Positions 12,687 through 24,983 of a DNA stretch of 64,000 nt are shown here, in pieces; positions within the stretch are counted from its first letter, which is position 1; each line of letters opens with the position of its first letter. This stretch comes from Bos javanicus. Taxonomy: Eukaryota > Chordata > Mammalia > Artiodactyla > Bovidae. Below the pieces are notes generated by a model. It did not search any database. It saw only the letters and a program-made list of their open reading frames with translations, and was not told the origin of the DNA. Both the position numbers and the translations under genes were made by a program. The stretch is from assembly GCF_032452875.1 (NCBI RefSeq), contig NC_083882.1:31798001-31862000 (forward strand). The letters are read 5' to 3'.

Positions 12687-13140
12687 CCCCACCAAAAAAA
12701 GAAAATCACTTGGAGGTAAATAATATTAATTCTTTAAAAAGACAGGTTCTAGAGGATCTGTGCTACAATTTTAACTCCTAATGCTTCCAGCTTACTGTTA
12801 CAAAATGATTACCATGATACTACTAAATATGAAAAATTTTAGAAATATGACATCAGGTTTTTAAACATTTTGCTTTTAAGATGGAAAAACTAACAGACTG
12901 CATGAGAACCAATTTTATGAAAGTTAACCCAGGTGTATAAGAACAAAGATTCCAAGACAGTAAGAGAAACAAACTTCGAGATGCAGCGCTCTTGAGAACG
13001 TTCCATTCTGAATATCTTTACTATTCAGGAGGTCTTCACGAGCATAATTGCATTTTCTACATCAGCTCATCCGTTTCAAGGACTCTGCTGTGACTAACCA
13101 CCATTTTCGGGGAGAACGTTAAACATAACATTAGATGAAG

Positions 13141-13297
13141 AGACTTCGATGCTGGTCCAGTGGTTAAGAATCCGCCTTGTAATGCCGGGGATGCAGGTTC
13201 AGTCCCTGGTCAGGGAACTAAGAGTCCCACATGCCAAGGAGCAACTAAGCCCACGTGGCACAACTAAGACCCGACCCAGCCAAATAAATGAATAACC
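13141..13297 (+). mobile_element. CHR-type tRNA-derived SINE
   Basis: Plus-oriented SINE with a tRNA-like head (CCAGTGGTTAAGAATCCGCC), a B-box-like GGTTCAGTCCCTGG, a body reading 'gagcaactaagcccacgtgg' and an AAATAAATGAATAA tail. It is a cetartiodactyl family. Confidence 0.85.
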
Positions 13298-13399
13298 TTA
13301 GATGTGATCACTTTGTCAAGCTAGATCTAGGAGGCTGAACATTAATCAGTCAATGGATAAGTGGTAGAAACAAACGCACTACAGAAATATGTGGAATCT

Positions 13400-14740
13400 C
13401 CACAGCATATACAACGAAGCAGAATGATCAGTTGCAGAGGGCTGGTATATTTATCCAAGACATCAGTGTCACAGATTCAGCTGTCTGGGAAGCAGATGCT
13501 AAGGGGCAGGGAGGAGTGCAAAAGGCTTCTTGGGGAATTGGGGAAAGGAAAAGGGGGAAAGAAGGATGCGGCAGCAGAGGGCATCACACTGTGCCATGGA
13601 CCTGACAAGGTCTGCAAGCCCAATACGATGCTCTGGTGCAAAAATTGCCTATGAGTCTCACTCAGGTCCTTTGTACCAAAGCTTTTCTCAGTCATGGATG
13701 GAGGAACACAAGAACATAACCTCAGCTTGAACATGGATACAGACACCAGAGGAGCCAGCCATTGGGAGCTGTCAGCTAACCATACTCTGTGGCTTCCGAG
13801 CATCCTTTCCTGTAAGGTGGATCTGAGCGGTGCACATCTGTACAGACCACAGTCCACCCCATGCCGTGTGTAGATGCAGTTCTCCATCCATGATCAGGGC
13901 CAGCTCTTCCAGGGCTCTGGTGGACTTCTCTTCCTGAGGGGAACCTCAGACAGGGGAGATCAGAGGAGTGAACGGTGGCCCCTGCAGAACGGAACCCATC
14001 ATCTCCCTCGTCCACCATCCATTCTATCACCCCTGCAGGTCTCAGTGGTTTCCCTTGTGGTTCCTCCCAAACTCTAATTCCTGAGGAGTCCGAATCCCTG
14101 GTTACCATATGCTGCTCAGGCTTAGGTTGCATGCTTGTCTATCACAGTCACAACCAGCCAAGGGAGTACCAAGAGCTGCCATAGTGTATCACCTGAGTTC
14201 CACACACCTTACCCCTTGAACCTGTCATGCAACAGCAGCCCCACCTCCTCCTGCTCATCAGAGTCAGGGATTCCTGATGGGATGGTGGCTCATCTTTCCT
14301 GCTGGTCTCTGTCACAGGGGACCTGGAGTACCCAGACGGCACCACAGCCACAGCTTGCAGTTCAGTAGGACTCTTGTCATGTCTTCTGCTGAGAGTATGC
14401 CCTCTTGGGAACCAGGATGTCAAACTCCGCGCAACCTAGAGATGAGGGGTTGGGGAGCCAAAGTCTCTCAATAATCCCTGGGAGTGATCACAAGTGGGGC
14501 TACTCCTGCTTCCACACCTTGGTACCTGGACCCGTGGATTCCTCCTCTTGGGGCGCCGCTCGAACCTGTGGCTCCTACTATAATTTTGGGCACACAATGT
14601 CACATCCCTTTTCTCATAAAGTAGGTTCTCTAGTCAGATGCTATTTTACCTGGAATTCTATGCCTGTGGATGTCCAACACGTTCATTCTTCTGAGACTTT
14701 TAATTCCTTCTGCCATCTGTCCCAGTAATTTGGGCATTTC
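13400..14740 (-). mobile_element. ERV-L-like pol remnant (degenerate)
   Basis: The minus-strand translation between about 14530 and 13990 resembles the end of ERV-L pol, where a dUTPase-like segment follows the integrase. The reading is split among frames by stops and shifts, so nothing intact remains. Downstream minus-strand open frames (down to about 13477) are of uncertain nature and could be further degenerate element. No LTRs were recognised and the borders are approximate. The assignment rests on eye-level similarity only; an unrelated processed pseudogene cannot be excluded. Confidence 0.45.
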
Positions 14741-14742
14741 AA

Positions 14743-14743
14743 C

Positions 14744-14799
<56 letters not shown>

Positions 14800-14888
14800 A
14801 TGTGTGTGTGTGTATTTATGTATATATATATATGTATATGTACATATATGTATATATATGTAATATATATATGGATGGATGGATGTAT
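14743..14888. repeat. Compound microsatellite (TC)n(TA)n(TG)n(TA)n(GGAT)n
   Basis: Five simple-repeat blocks follow one another: TC, TA, TG with interruptions, TA/TATG, then GGAT. It separates the ERV-L-like remnant from a Bov-tA and is likely length-polymorphic. Confidence 0.95.
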
Positions 14889-14892
14889 ATGA

Positions 14893-15095
14893 ATCTTGTT
14901 GCTCAGTCATGTCCGACTCTTTGGGATCCCATGAAGACTAGACCACCAGGCTCCTCTGTCCGTGGAATTTCCAGGCAAAAATACTGGAGTGAGTAGCCAT
15001 TCCCTTCTAGAGAGGATGTTCCTGACCCAGGGATTGAACCTGGGTCTCCTGCACTGCAGGCAGATTCTTTACCATCTGAGCCACCAGGGAAGCCC
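14893..15095 (-). mobile_element. Bov-tA SINE
   Basis: Full-length reverse-oriented Bov-tA, from TTGCTCAGTCATGTCCGACT through GGGATTGAACCTGGGTCTCC to the head complement ATCTGAGCCACCAGGGAAGC. Confidence 0.92.
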
Positions 15096-18000
15096 AGTTG
15101 TTTATCCATAAAATCCTAATACATAAAATTGTATACACAAGTACAAGGTTTTCCCAATTAGACCCTGATTTTGGCATAATAGAGCTGCCTCAGTTGAAGA
15201 CTTGATATTGTCTTTGTCAGCTCAACTAGGTTCTTTTTTTTTATTTATTTATTTTTTCAACTAGGTTCTACCGAGCAAAAATTGCCCATTAGGGGAGTCC
15301 TGCTTTGGTGGAAAGTGACGAGGCCGTTGCGACCACGTGGCCCAGTCACTGGCAGGGTCTCCCGTGGCTCCATCAGCGAGGCTGAGGCTGAAGGAGCTCA
15401 CAGCTTGAGGCCTGCAGCCTGCCACACTTCCCACTGCATCATTTCAAACAAGCTCAAATCTCTTTCTTTCACAAAAGGTGTAAGCAACTGAAGCAAACGA
15501 AACAAAAACAATCAGCATATAAGGCTGACTCTGTTTTTAGGGAATTCGATTTTTTGTTTTGTTTTGTGTTTGAACTGTCTTTCCTCCTGCCTAAAAAGCA
15601 GCATCCATCTATGCCTTCTTTGTAAAAAACAAAGTGTCTTGGGTTACTGGCTCCAAGCCACGCCCACACCACCTTAGGTCTAAATCTTGTCGAATCTTGG
15701 CTCACTTCACCCCTTCAACAAAATAAGTCCCCCTGCCGACATGGCATAAAAAGAGATTTTTGTCATTTTTTTCCCCTTCTGTGACCACTGAGTGTACGCT
15801 TGAAATACACACTCACTCCCCAGCCCAGCCAGTGGTATGTCAGCCCCGTCTGCTCTCAGGCGCCTGACTTGCTCACACCCAGAGCCAGCCATTCTGAGCC
15901 ATGCATGCTGCCATCTTGTGTATCTGGTTAAACCCAGGAGCAGCCCTGCCTCAAGAAGGACGAAGCATTTAATATGGATCACAAGGCTGAATACAAATGC
16001 CCGTGAGTGCACGAAGAGAGAAGACCAAAACAGTTATGCCACTAGGAGCTGTTAAAGCAGAACCAACTGTTTTGCTTCATGACATTTAGGTTGACTACAG
16101 GACTAACACCTTAATAAAGACTGGGCAAGGAAAATGCTTTTCAAGGTGAGTCTTGGATTTGAGTTAATTTTATTGGGAACAGACAGCCCCAGAGTCAGAC
16201 TTTCTGTTAAATATGTGCCTTTTGGAGAAAGATGGATAGTTATTTGACACATCTGAAAGTAAATATATATGGCAGGTAGGGTAAAAACCCTACTGAATTA
16301 CCACAGGATTTTGGAAAAAAATATATTGACTAATTTAGACTGAAAAATAAGTTCCCCAAAACTCTTGTCCATTTTAGGACAATGTACTGAAAACTGGAGT
16401 TATGTCTTTTGACACAGTTGGCCTTTAAATGTCTGGTCAGAGATAAATTTGGAGCAATTTTTAAATTCCTATTAATTTACAGAGAGTTTTCCCCTGCTAC
16501 ATTCGAATGATTTCCTTTTTTAAAAACGAGTCTCACTTTAATAATTTTGGATACTAAACTTCGTTTCTGCCTTAGCCAATGTTTCTCATTCTGCATCGAC
16601 AGAACTGGAAACGGTTTTAGCCTTGTTCATGATGTTTAAATACTTAGAGCAAAATTTCATCAGGAGGGGTTCTGTCTCCCCTACACCCTCCGAGGACCCT
16701 CACTGGGCATCTGTGGAGGTTTTCAGAGCCTTTGATTTTTCCCCTGTGAAAGATCATGCCTCACGCTGCTTACCTGTTCCCTGGCCTAATCCTCTGCCCA
16801 GAGGTGAATCAGAGAGAAAGTGGCAGGAATAAAACCTAGAAAATTTTGAGAGCATTTCTTTAAATACTTCGTGCATACCTGTGAAAACACAGAGTAGTCT
16901 ATCAGTGGCAACTGTTCAAAACCAGAGAGACAAAAAAAGACTTTAGTAGCAAACCAACTTCATTTAAATGTTGGAGGCAGCAGCTTTGTTTGGAGTTTTA
17001 ATATCATGCTGGTGGATGCTAATTCTGTAACATTATACAGTTCTCTTTTTTTGGGTACAAAGGTAGAAGGAGGGGGTTTCTTTTGTGTTTTCACTGCAAA
17101 GTGATTCTGATCAGAAAGGACCAAGGTTTCAGCTCCAAGTAACTGACATTTCCATCTGAATCTACTTTTTTTTTTAAAAAGGTGGGAGTGGGGAGGGGGG
17201 CAGAAAAAGGTCTAGTTTTTCAGGAAAAGAACCTCTTTACGCAATCCTGAAACTGATCTTTAGATTTACTTTTCCTTAATCAATAGGAAAAAAACTTGAT
17301 TGCAACTCAACACTTATCTGACTCTAGCACAGGACTAACTGAATTTTTGGTTTTAAGAGTAGGGGATTCAGACATCATTTCAGGAATCAGAAATAATTGG
17401 CAGCGAGTGGGGGAGAACTGACATAAATTCTTGTTTTACCTAATTTTTTCCGGGTTTACCAAGATTTGGCTTAATATTTCCGACTCAATTCCTCCAGTCC
17501 CTGCCGAACAGGTTAGTGACATTTTTCATAAATACAAATATTTAAATGAATCCTCCTTCCTGCTCTCTGAACTCTTTCCCTAAGGACTTCAGTCTTAAAC
17601 CTGCCTGACATCTCCTTCTGCTAAAAACTGTGTGTGATCTCTGCTGAAGTCTTAGTCACGTTTTCAGCAAAACTGACGAATATTTATAGTATGCTTGAGG
17701 TTTCAATGCGTGTGCTTGACAGCTGAAGATTTACAATAAAACTCACAGAGGAGGTTCACTGATTTTTCCTTGGAAGTTTGGCTGATGAATTGTGATAGCT
17801 TCCAATAATAAGGGAAGGGTTTTTATTTTTAAGAATGCTGCCGGGAGCAAGCTTCAGGGTTTCCTCTGCACTCGCTTCGGTTCCAGGTGTATGTATAACT
17901 GGGAGCTTGGATTTTAGCTCTACAGAGCGGCACAGGCTGTCCAAGGGTAGAGCCACCGGTTCAACGGATTGTAACTAAAATGAAAACAAGTTCACTCCTG

Positions 18001-18227
18001 TGATGTTCTTTCTCTAACTGATTTGCTGCGACTAATGACTTGCTTTTGTACTGGATTCTACTTTTATTGTAATTTCAAAGAGCCATCCTGACATAATTCT
18101 TTTTTTGTTATGTGTCTATTATTTATTTCACATTTGGGTGGTCAGTGGACAGAGTCTTATACTGCCCGTGACTCTGGTCAGTACTTCAAAATGATGGACT
18201 GGCTCCATACTTTAGAGAAGGGGATGC

Positions 18228-18431
18228 ATGTGCATGCTTAGCTGTGTCTGATTCTTTGCAACCCCATGGACTATAGCTCTCCAGGCGCCTCTGTCCATGG
18301 AATTTTCCAGGCAAAAATACTGGAGTGGGTTGCTATTTTCTCCTCCGGGGATCTTCCCAACCCAGGGGTCAAACCTGAGTCTGTGGCGTCTCTTGCATTG
18401 GCAGGTGGATCCTTTACCACTGAGCCACCCT
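18228..18431 (-). mobile_element. Bov-tA SINE
   Basis: Reverse-oriented Bov-tA (GCTTAGCTGTGTCTGATTC through CACTGAGCCACCC), about 500 bp upstream of the first TECTA coding exon. A small expansion is visible near GTCTGTGGCGTCTC. Confidence 0.9.
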
Positions 18432-18934
18432 TAGAGGAGGGGACAGCAAACTCTAAATCCTCCTACCTATAGGACCACCTGTACTTTAACTGACTTTTAT
18501 TGGATCTTGAATGAAAGCTGTTGTGAAAATTCGATAGCCTGGTCTCACAGAGGATGGATGTCTGTTCTAGAGACTCACCGGGCGTCTTTAGAGTGAGGTG
18601 CTGGTTTTCAGGGCTCTAGTAGCTGGAGCGGAGATGCCTTTCCTTGACTGGTTGTTTGCTCATTGATTCTATATAATTTTCTGACAATTTAAGTGATTCA
18701 TTACACTTCCAAACTGCTTCTCATGGGGGAATCTAATTTGTCCACAAAGTACTGAACTTAAGAAGCCCCACCATCATCCAGGGCACTTCAGCCTGACTCA
18801 GAACTGCTGCTGCTGTTATGTGAATGCTCTATGACGGTTGTGATGTGTCTTGGGATTTGCCACCAAATGCACCTGGTGTTCTGTTTACTCTGGCAAGCTG
18901 GGGATTTTTTTCTTTTTCTTTTTAAAATTCCAGG

Positions 18935-18998
18935 ATGAATTATTCATCATTACTTAGAATTTGGGTCTCTTTCATCTTCGCACTTGTATGGCACCAAG
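18935..18998 (+). CDS. TECTA: TECTA coding exon 1 (start codon and signal peptide)
   Basis: It encodes MNYSSLLRIWVSFIFALVW followed by His-Gln, then the first base of codon 22. A short polar start precedes a hydrophobic run (ILE-TRP-VAL through LEU-VAL-TRP), as expected of a cleaved signal peptide. The sequence before it, T-rich then CAG at 18931-18933, is a strong splice acceptor, so the exon begins at 18934 and the ATG starts one base later. This implies an upstream non-coding exon. The donor is AAG|GTGAGT at 18998/18999, phase 1. The start was chosen because it matches the known N-terminus of mammalian alpha-tectorin and joins in frame to the next exon. Confidence 0.93.
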
Positions 18999-21900
18999 GT
19001 GAGTACTACAAAATTCCATAAAGCTCGTGATTAGCACTCTCTTGAATTTATAAAGAGACGCTTTTGTTGGAGCCATAATTGTCAGGGCAGGTGTACATGT
19101 GTCTACTGTTATAACAAGAAAAATGTAAATTAAATTCTGTTGTCAAGGGCAAAATATATTAACTTTGAATGATGTTCACTTACATCCCTACTTTTCCTTA
19201 TTTTACTTGGAACACAATTGCTTATACCAGGTTGCCCCATGTAAATGGAGTTGGTCTTTAAGATAATGCAAATTATTTTCATTAAAAGTATACAGGCTTG
19301 GTGCATGTGCACCCTGTCCCAGATGACTGATTCCAATGAAGGCATTGAACTGGTGGCACAAACTTAAAAAAAAAAAAATACACTTATTTAAGCCAGAATC
19401 AGGAAGGTTCAATGACATTAATGTCAGTGACTTGAGTCTCAGTGACCATTTACAATGGCCAAAAATCTAAAACTGCAAGTGAAATAAGAAAATTATTCCC
19501 CTCCGTGATTTCTCTTTTTTCTCTATGTAGCATTGCCTGGGGTAGGTAAAAGATTGCATGGATTTCTTTCTACAGTTTTTGGATTTTAGACTAGAAACGT
19601 AGGAAAGTTTATATTGATTTGAAACTTTCCTGGCTAAAATTCTAGAGCATCTATCTTGGTTTTGTTTGTTTAGTTGAACAGACACATGATCACAAGTCTG
19701 AGGGAACAAGTGTATGAGGTGTGTGGAGCCTACCATTTTCCTAGGGTTGGATAAACTTAAGCAGCTATATTGGGCAGGCCATGGTGTGAAACCCCACAAT
19801 AATGAGTCCCTCTGCCCCTCACCTACTGCTGCATAAAGTATGTCTTATTTGTTGGGGGAAAAAAACTCCTGGAAACATAGTTATGTTTACTGTAAATTCC
19901 CTGCTTAAGATCCTATGAATAAGGAGTTTTCTTTTATTAACCCTGATGCTATCAACAAGCCATGTTGTTAACAAGTCATATTTTTATAATGGTAATGACT
20001 TCTACAGTGGAAATTACTATAGTTTAAACCTACTCTCTTTTATCTTTTATTAAACACCTTTTTTTTTTCATTCAACAAGTATTTGCTACGTACTTGCAAT
20101 ATTAGATATCCTGATTCTTTGTATTCTTATATGGAAATTTTTTAATTGTCCATTCTTTTCCTGTCCAAAATCATGAACTAATTAGAATCACTCATGAAGA
20201 AAGGACTCTTGCAAATTTGCATTGCCTTTGGAGCAGAGAGAGAAGTTAGAGACAGTCTCTCTGACCATAGTTTTCTGTCTCCTCCAAGAGGGGTGAGGAG
20301 TTTCCATTTCCTTGGCAGCTCGGCCAGCGCTGCCCTGAATACAAATTACTCTTTCCATTCAAATGATTACAATTCAGCGTGAATCAGGCCCTTATTTACA
20401 CTTGGGCATCACTCCTAAAAAGTTTCCCATGAAGGATAAATCCATAGCAAGATTTGATTTATTATTTTTATTAATTTGAGAAAGCTCATTACCCTTCAAA
20501 TTTAATAAGTACCTATATAGAATACCAGATAAGGATCACAAAGAAATTTTTAAAAAATTCCTCCCTTCTAAGAATTTGGAGTTTGTTACGTCTATGTAAT
20601 TATGACTGTTAGAAAAGAATCCTTTCTTGTCTACTGATCGTGACACTAAATAAAGCACGTGGGCTGAGAGCTCCTGTGATGAAATTAATTATAGCACCTC
20701 TGAAAGCTCCTTCCTTTGGCTAGCTTTGCAGCAACTTCTGCAGGCTGGCTTGTTCACTAAAGACCAGACTCCTTTTCCCCGTTTTCCTCTTATATTAATC
20801 CTTGGCAACAGAGGAGCTCTTCCTCCAGGCAGACCTCCTGGAATTCCCTTCTTCAGGAGGAGAGAAGCTGGCACCTGGCCCTGCTGAGTGGCCTTCTGGT
20901 CACTCTGTTTCTCTCTTCCATGAACTGCTATCTGCTCACTAAGACTCCCAGAGGAGCAGGGCAACCACTGGCCAATTGCTCGTTAGCCTATCGACTCTAT
21001 CAACACAGAGCAGGGACTTTTCTAAGGAGGCCCCCCTCCACCCAACCTGAGGATGGGGTGTCAGCCTCTGGACTGTGGCCATCAGGTACCTCATGAACTG
21101 TCAGCAGAAGCCCCAAATGGATGCACTGCTGTCCCTGGAAACTAACACACAGTTTTAGAACATGGAAGAAAAGATGATGTCCTATTGCTCTATTTTCACC
21201 CAAGAAGAGAAGGGACACAGGCAGAGAAAAAGTATCAGTGGAATGTAATTAATTAATGTAATGTAATCCTGAATGTAGATTAGTTCACACAAGCCACTGG
21301 ACCTGATCATTGGTAATGAAGACCCTAGAGAAGCTAATTTCTATGAACTGGGCCACCTTTTGCAAGAGTTTGGATGAGAAACTTGAGAAATAAGCCAAGT
21401 TGCCAAGAGAGGTGGTGACAGGGTTGCAGGAGGTGAGGTGTATGTGTCTGTGTGGTGACTCTCACCTTTGACCAGGGTGATAAGTCAGATCCCCCAGCCT
21501 CCTCTCCAAAGAGCTCACAGAGGCCCAACCTTCTGTGCCCCAGAGTATCCCATGTCTGGCTTTGTAAACAGGAGCCGGGCAGGGAGCCTTCTCACGGGGC
21601 TGGAGCTCAATCAAGGTCATTCACGGGCCACTTACTACAAACCCTCTCCTCCCACCCTTGTCCCAGATCCAACTATTGTCTGTTTCCTCTGGGATCTGCT
21701 ATCTTCTCCTATTGTGCAGTAGGAAGAAGGGGACTCCTTTCAGGAAAAGCCTTGATAGTAGAATTCTTGAGCTAGGAGGATATTTCAGAGCCACCGGCCA
21801 CATTCTCTGTACGCTGCCTTCTGATCAAGGATCAAGCCAGCTAAGCCCCGCCAGACCCAGAGGCCCCTCTCAGTGCTCTGAGAGCTCTGGGCAGGGTCAA

Positions 21901-22197
21901 TTTCACAACCTTCCAGCCAATGGTGCCCATTGCTGTCTCCTAAATGTATGAAAATATAGAATGAAGCAGGAAGTGATTTCTCTTAAGGAGAAACATCATC
22001 ACTTCCATGCTCCTCTTTCCGGAGGCAGAAGATCACGCACTGTGTCCAGCTGAGGTTTAGGATAAATAAAAAGCCCACCTGATGTGTGTGCCATTTGTAA
22101 CTTACTGGAAGAAGCTGGATCTAGTGGGTGGGAAGGAAGCAGCTTGCCTAATGGAGGGGGGATCTGCTGTCTACCTAACCACCCTCTTTCTTGACAG
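18999..22197 (+). other. TECTA: TECTA intron 1 (phase 1)
   Basis: This 3.2-kb intron runs from GTGAGT to TTGACAG. I see no young SINE or LINE and no recognisable gene. Short A or T runs occur near 19367 and 20059. Open frames on either strand (for example 21452-21775) look like chance. Confidence 0.85.
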
Positions 22198-22331
22198 TTC
22201 AGCCCAGGGAACTCATGTATCCATTTTGGCAGAATGACACCAAAACCCCTAAAGTGGACGATGGAAGCTCATCTGAGATTAAGCTAGCCATTCCCGTCTT
22301 CTTCTTCGGTGTTCCTTACCGTACTGTCTAT
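22198..22331 (+). CDS. TECTA: TECTA coding exon 2 (N-terminal region)
   Basis: The acceptor TTGACAG ends at 22197 and the first two bases complete codon 22 as Val. The exon then reads QPRELMYPFWQNDTKTPKV and ends VPYRTVY, covering residues 22-66. It carries the mature N-terminus after signal cleavage and one potential N-glycosylation sequon (NDT). The donor TAT|GTAAGT is strong and the frame leaves in phase 0. This segment precedes the annotated NIDO boundary but is continuous with it in sequence style (the PVFFFGVPY strand). The near-identity to mammalian TECTA leaves little doubt. Confidence 0.95.
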
Positions 22332-23224
22332 GTAAGTGAGAAATGACTTAGCTGTGGCTCTACCGCCCTCCCCACCTTGTTTGTCATTAAGCAAAAGTAT
22401 TTTAAATACCTTTTTCCAGGGCTCTGGGAATGGAGGATTTATTGGCAGCCCAGATGACGAGTTCTGAGATTTCATGAGCTGATAGGTTTTATGATTAAGG
22501 AAGTCAAAGGTATATTTAATGGCTAATGTTCATAGTAGAGGAGTATACAGGGCAATAAATTGCTTTTGTGGGTGATTAAACACCGAAGAGAAGCAGAGGC
22601 CCCAATGCCAGGAACATTATTTCTGCCACTAGACAAGATAAAAAGATACTGTGAACCACCAATAGGAGTAATCTCATTTTTCTTTCCCTTCTGGGGGTGT
22701 GAAGAGTTTAGGCGTCTGCTCGTTTAGGCATCTGCTCGTCTTAGACTTCCTACCAATTTTGAGCAGAGTTCAAGCAGAGAAGAGGGGTAATCAACTATTA
22801 TTTACACGTTGTTTGCAGAATCGGCCACCCTCAAAGGGTCTGAGATCCGCCATAGGGTCTCATTGTCAAAGCTGCGTGAAGAAATGATCATTTGCTGTCA
22901 GAGCTCTCCTGGGCCCGTGTTCTCAGATTATTTTTTATTTTTTACCATTGGAATTGCTGCTAGTGAGGCTACTGCACATTGACGAAAAGGTTCAGAGCAA
23001 TCAAACCTGTCTTCATCTTTGGCCTTAAAGAATTGAATGAAGAAAATGAAGATTATATTACATTCCAATTTTTCCTATGTTATGCCCTGGAGGAAGAAAT
23101 CAAACTCTGAACACCTCTATCTCTGGTCATCTCTGTGTCTGGGACCTCTGTCTTCTCTGCTTTTTATTGATAGCTCAGAGCTGAGTCCCACCAGAAAACA
23201 GTTTCCTCTTCCATTACATCACTA

Positions 23225-23390
23225 GAGCTGCTTGAACTTGCAGCTCTAGCACCACCTGGGCACTTGCTAGAAATGTCACTTATCAGGCCCCACCCCAGAC
23301 CTATGGAATCTGGGAGGTGGGCAGCAATCTGTGTTTTAACTAGCCCTCCAGGGGATTCTGATGCCCGCAAAAGTTTGAGAACCACTGCCT
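23225..23390. mobile_element. MER5-like hAT DNA transposon fossil
   Basis: It contains the 'caggccccaccccagacc' type centre and an end reading 'tttgagaaccactg', both characteristic of the MER5 group of non-autonomous hAT-Charlie elements. The copy is diverged and non-coding. Confidence 0.65.
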
Positions 23391-24657
23391 TTAACTATAG
23401 AAGATAATCACAACACATCTGAGTCATCATAAACTTCCTCTGCTAGTTTGTGTGTTTTAATTACACCATTATTTCCTAGAAAACTCATTGCTCTGGCATC
23501 TTGGAATACCTTTTATGCTCTACTTACTGTATAGCCTCCTCGGTCTGTAACAGGTGATGGCAAGTTTCTGAATATATTGACCTGATTTTGGAGATGAGAG
23601 TATTCTCAGGGCTCCCATTCTGGAAGCCTTGGTCTCCTAGACCACTAGCCAAAACACGTGTATTTAGTTAAGCTCCTCTTTCTCCTTCACTGTATTGGGT
23701 GACATGGATTCTGAAAAATTCTTGCTTTTGAAGAAGGAGGGTCCTTAATTTGGGGCAGACTTATTTGAGGGCAAATTGTGCCCTGAGTTTCCAGAGTCAT
23801 ACAGTCTTGCTCAAGATTCTGGTTTGTTCACTGATTGCAGGCAGTAGACTCTCAATGTCTTTGTAGTTAGGTCTCCAGGTTCCTTTTCAAACCACACACC
23901 CTTGCTTCCAAAATAGGGTGACGTACCCGTGGCTCAGATACTGATAACTAACCTCTGGGATCTGGATCACCATTAATGTCCACAATATTTCTAATTAATA
24001 TGAACCTAACAATAGAACATTTCTGTATTGAGGAATTGGAAGGATTCCCATTACTGACATTCCTGCTGTTGAAACTGTACAAGCCCTAGAGTTAAATGAG
24101 CTTCATGGACCAACTTATTGAGCTGCAGACACAGCAGAGGAAAATTTTTTACAGATCCTGTTTATGAGTATGCATATTGGCTTGTTACTTGGATAAGGTT
24201 GAGTAATTTAGTAAGCTTAGTAAGCCATTTACAAATCATGAAGAAATCATTGTAAGATAGTCATTTACATATTCAATGTAAAGCTTTCATGTCTCCATTT
24301 TGTGCAGAGATTACACAAAGAAGTCCCCAGACTACAAGAGCTATAATGGAATTGGGCTCATCTGTAGATTATTACTTTGTCCCTTTTCTGGGTACAGAGT
24401 GGTTGTGACATCAATAGAATTCCTTTAAATGTCTCAGAGTGGGATGTGGTTCATCTGAGATCTGAGTTTGATGATGGAGTATTTGATCTATCTTTTACTG
24501 GCAGTCCTCTCTCGTCATATAATAGGAATCAAGGTCTAATACAGAGTTCCTTAATTTTTTAATTTAACTTTTTGTTTCCACATTGGTTTTTTTCTGTCTA
24601 TTTTGCATCTGTAACTCCAGACCTTCTTTATTGTCCACATAAGCCACTGCCTAACTC

Positions 24658-24690
24658 AACACATACACACACACACACATACACACATAA
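24658..24690. repeat. (CA)n microsatellite
   Basis: An interrupted CA repeat of about 33 bp in TECTA intron 2. Confidence 0.9.
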
Positions 24691-24983
24691 TCCAGTAGCG
24701 TTTGATAAGAATAAACAAAGACAGGATAGAGAACATGAAAATGAGGCTGATTATTTAAGAAATGAAGCTGACTACAAATTGAAAGTGAAAGGAAACTGAT
24801 GAGTTTGTCTGGAAGCAAACGAACCTCCTAGTTGAGCAATGGAAGCTGCCGTCTGGAGGTTCTAATTCAGTGGTTTAAAAGTTGTTTCCATTCATATGAT
24901 TAGGTGAACGTCTGTTTTGGTTTATGACTCTGAAAGTGTCACAGTCTTGGATCCACTGTGCAAAACCTCTCCTGTCTTTGTAG

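Larger units (their letters stand above)
8361..18933. other. TBCEL-TECTA interval (intergenic plus TECTA 5' flank and upstream intron)
   Basis: No coding gene can be recognised. Retroelements (MIR, Bov-A, Bov-tA, CHR SINEs, an ERV-L-like remnant and a compound microsatellite) fill about 9063-15095. The stretch 15100-18227 is almost free of young repeats. Because the first TECTA coding exon is preceded by an acceptor, at least one non-coding TECTA exon and the promoter should lie upstream, possibly in this repeat-poor stretch, but I cannot locate them. No CpG island stands out. Confidence 0.6.
22332..24983 (+). other. TECTA: TECTA intron 2 (phase 0)
   Basis: A 2.65-kb intron with a MER5-like fossil near 23225-23390 and a short CA microsatellite near 24658-24690. 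Nothing else is recognisable. Confidence 0.85.

Noticed and set aside
13477..13887. 136-residue minus-strand frame as a protein-coding gene
   Set aside because: It overlaps a frame-broken block resembling an ERV-L remnant, with no intact domain and neighbouring frames interrupted.
21452..21951. Overlapping plus-strand frames in TECTA intron 1
   Set aside because: Three frames are open at once with unrelated peptides, which is typical of locally stop-poor sequence rather than coding.
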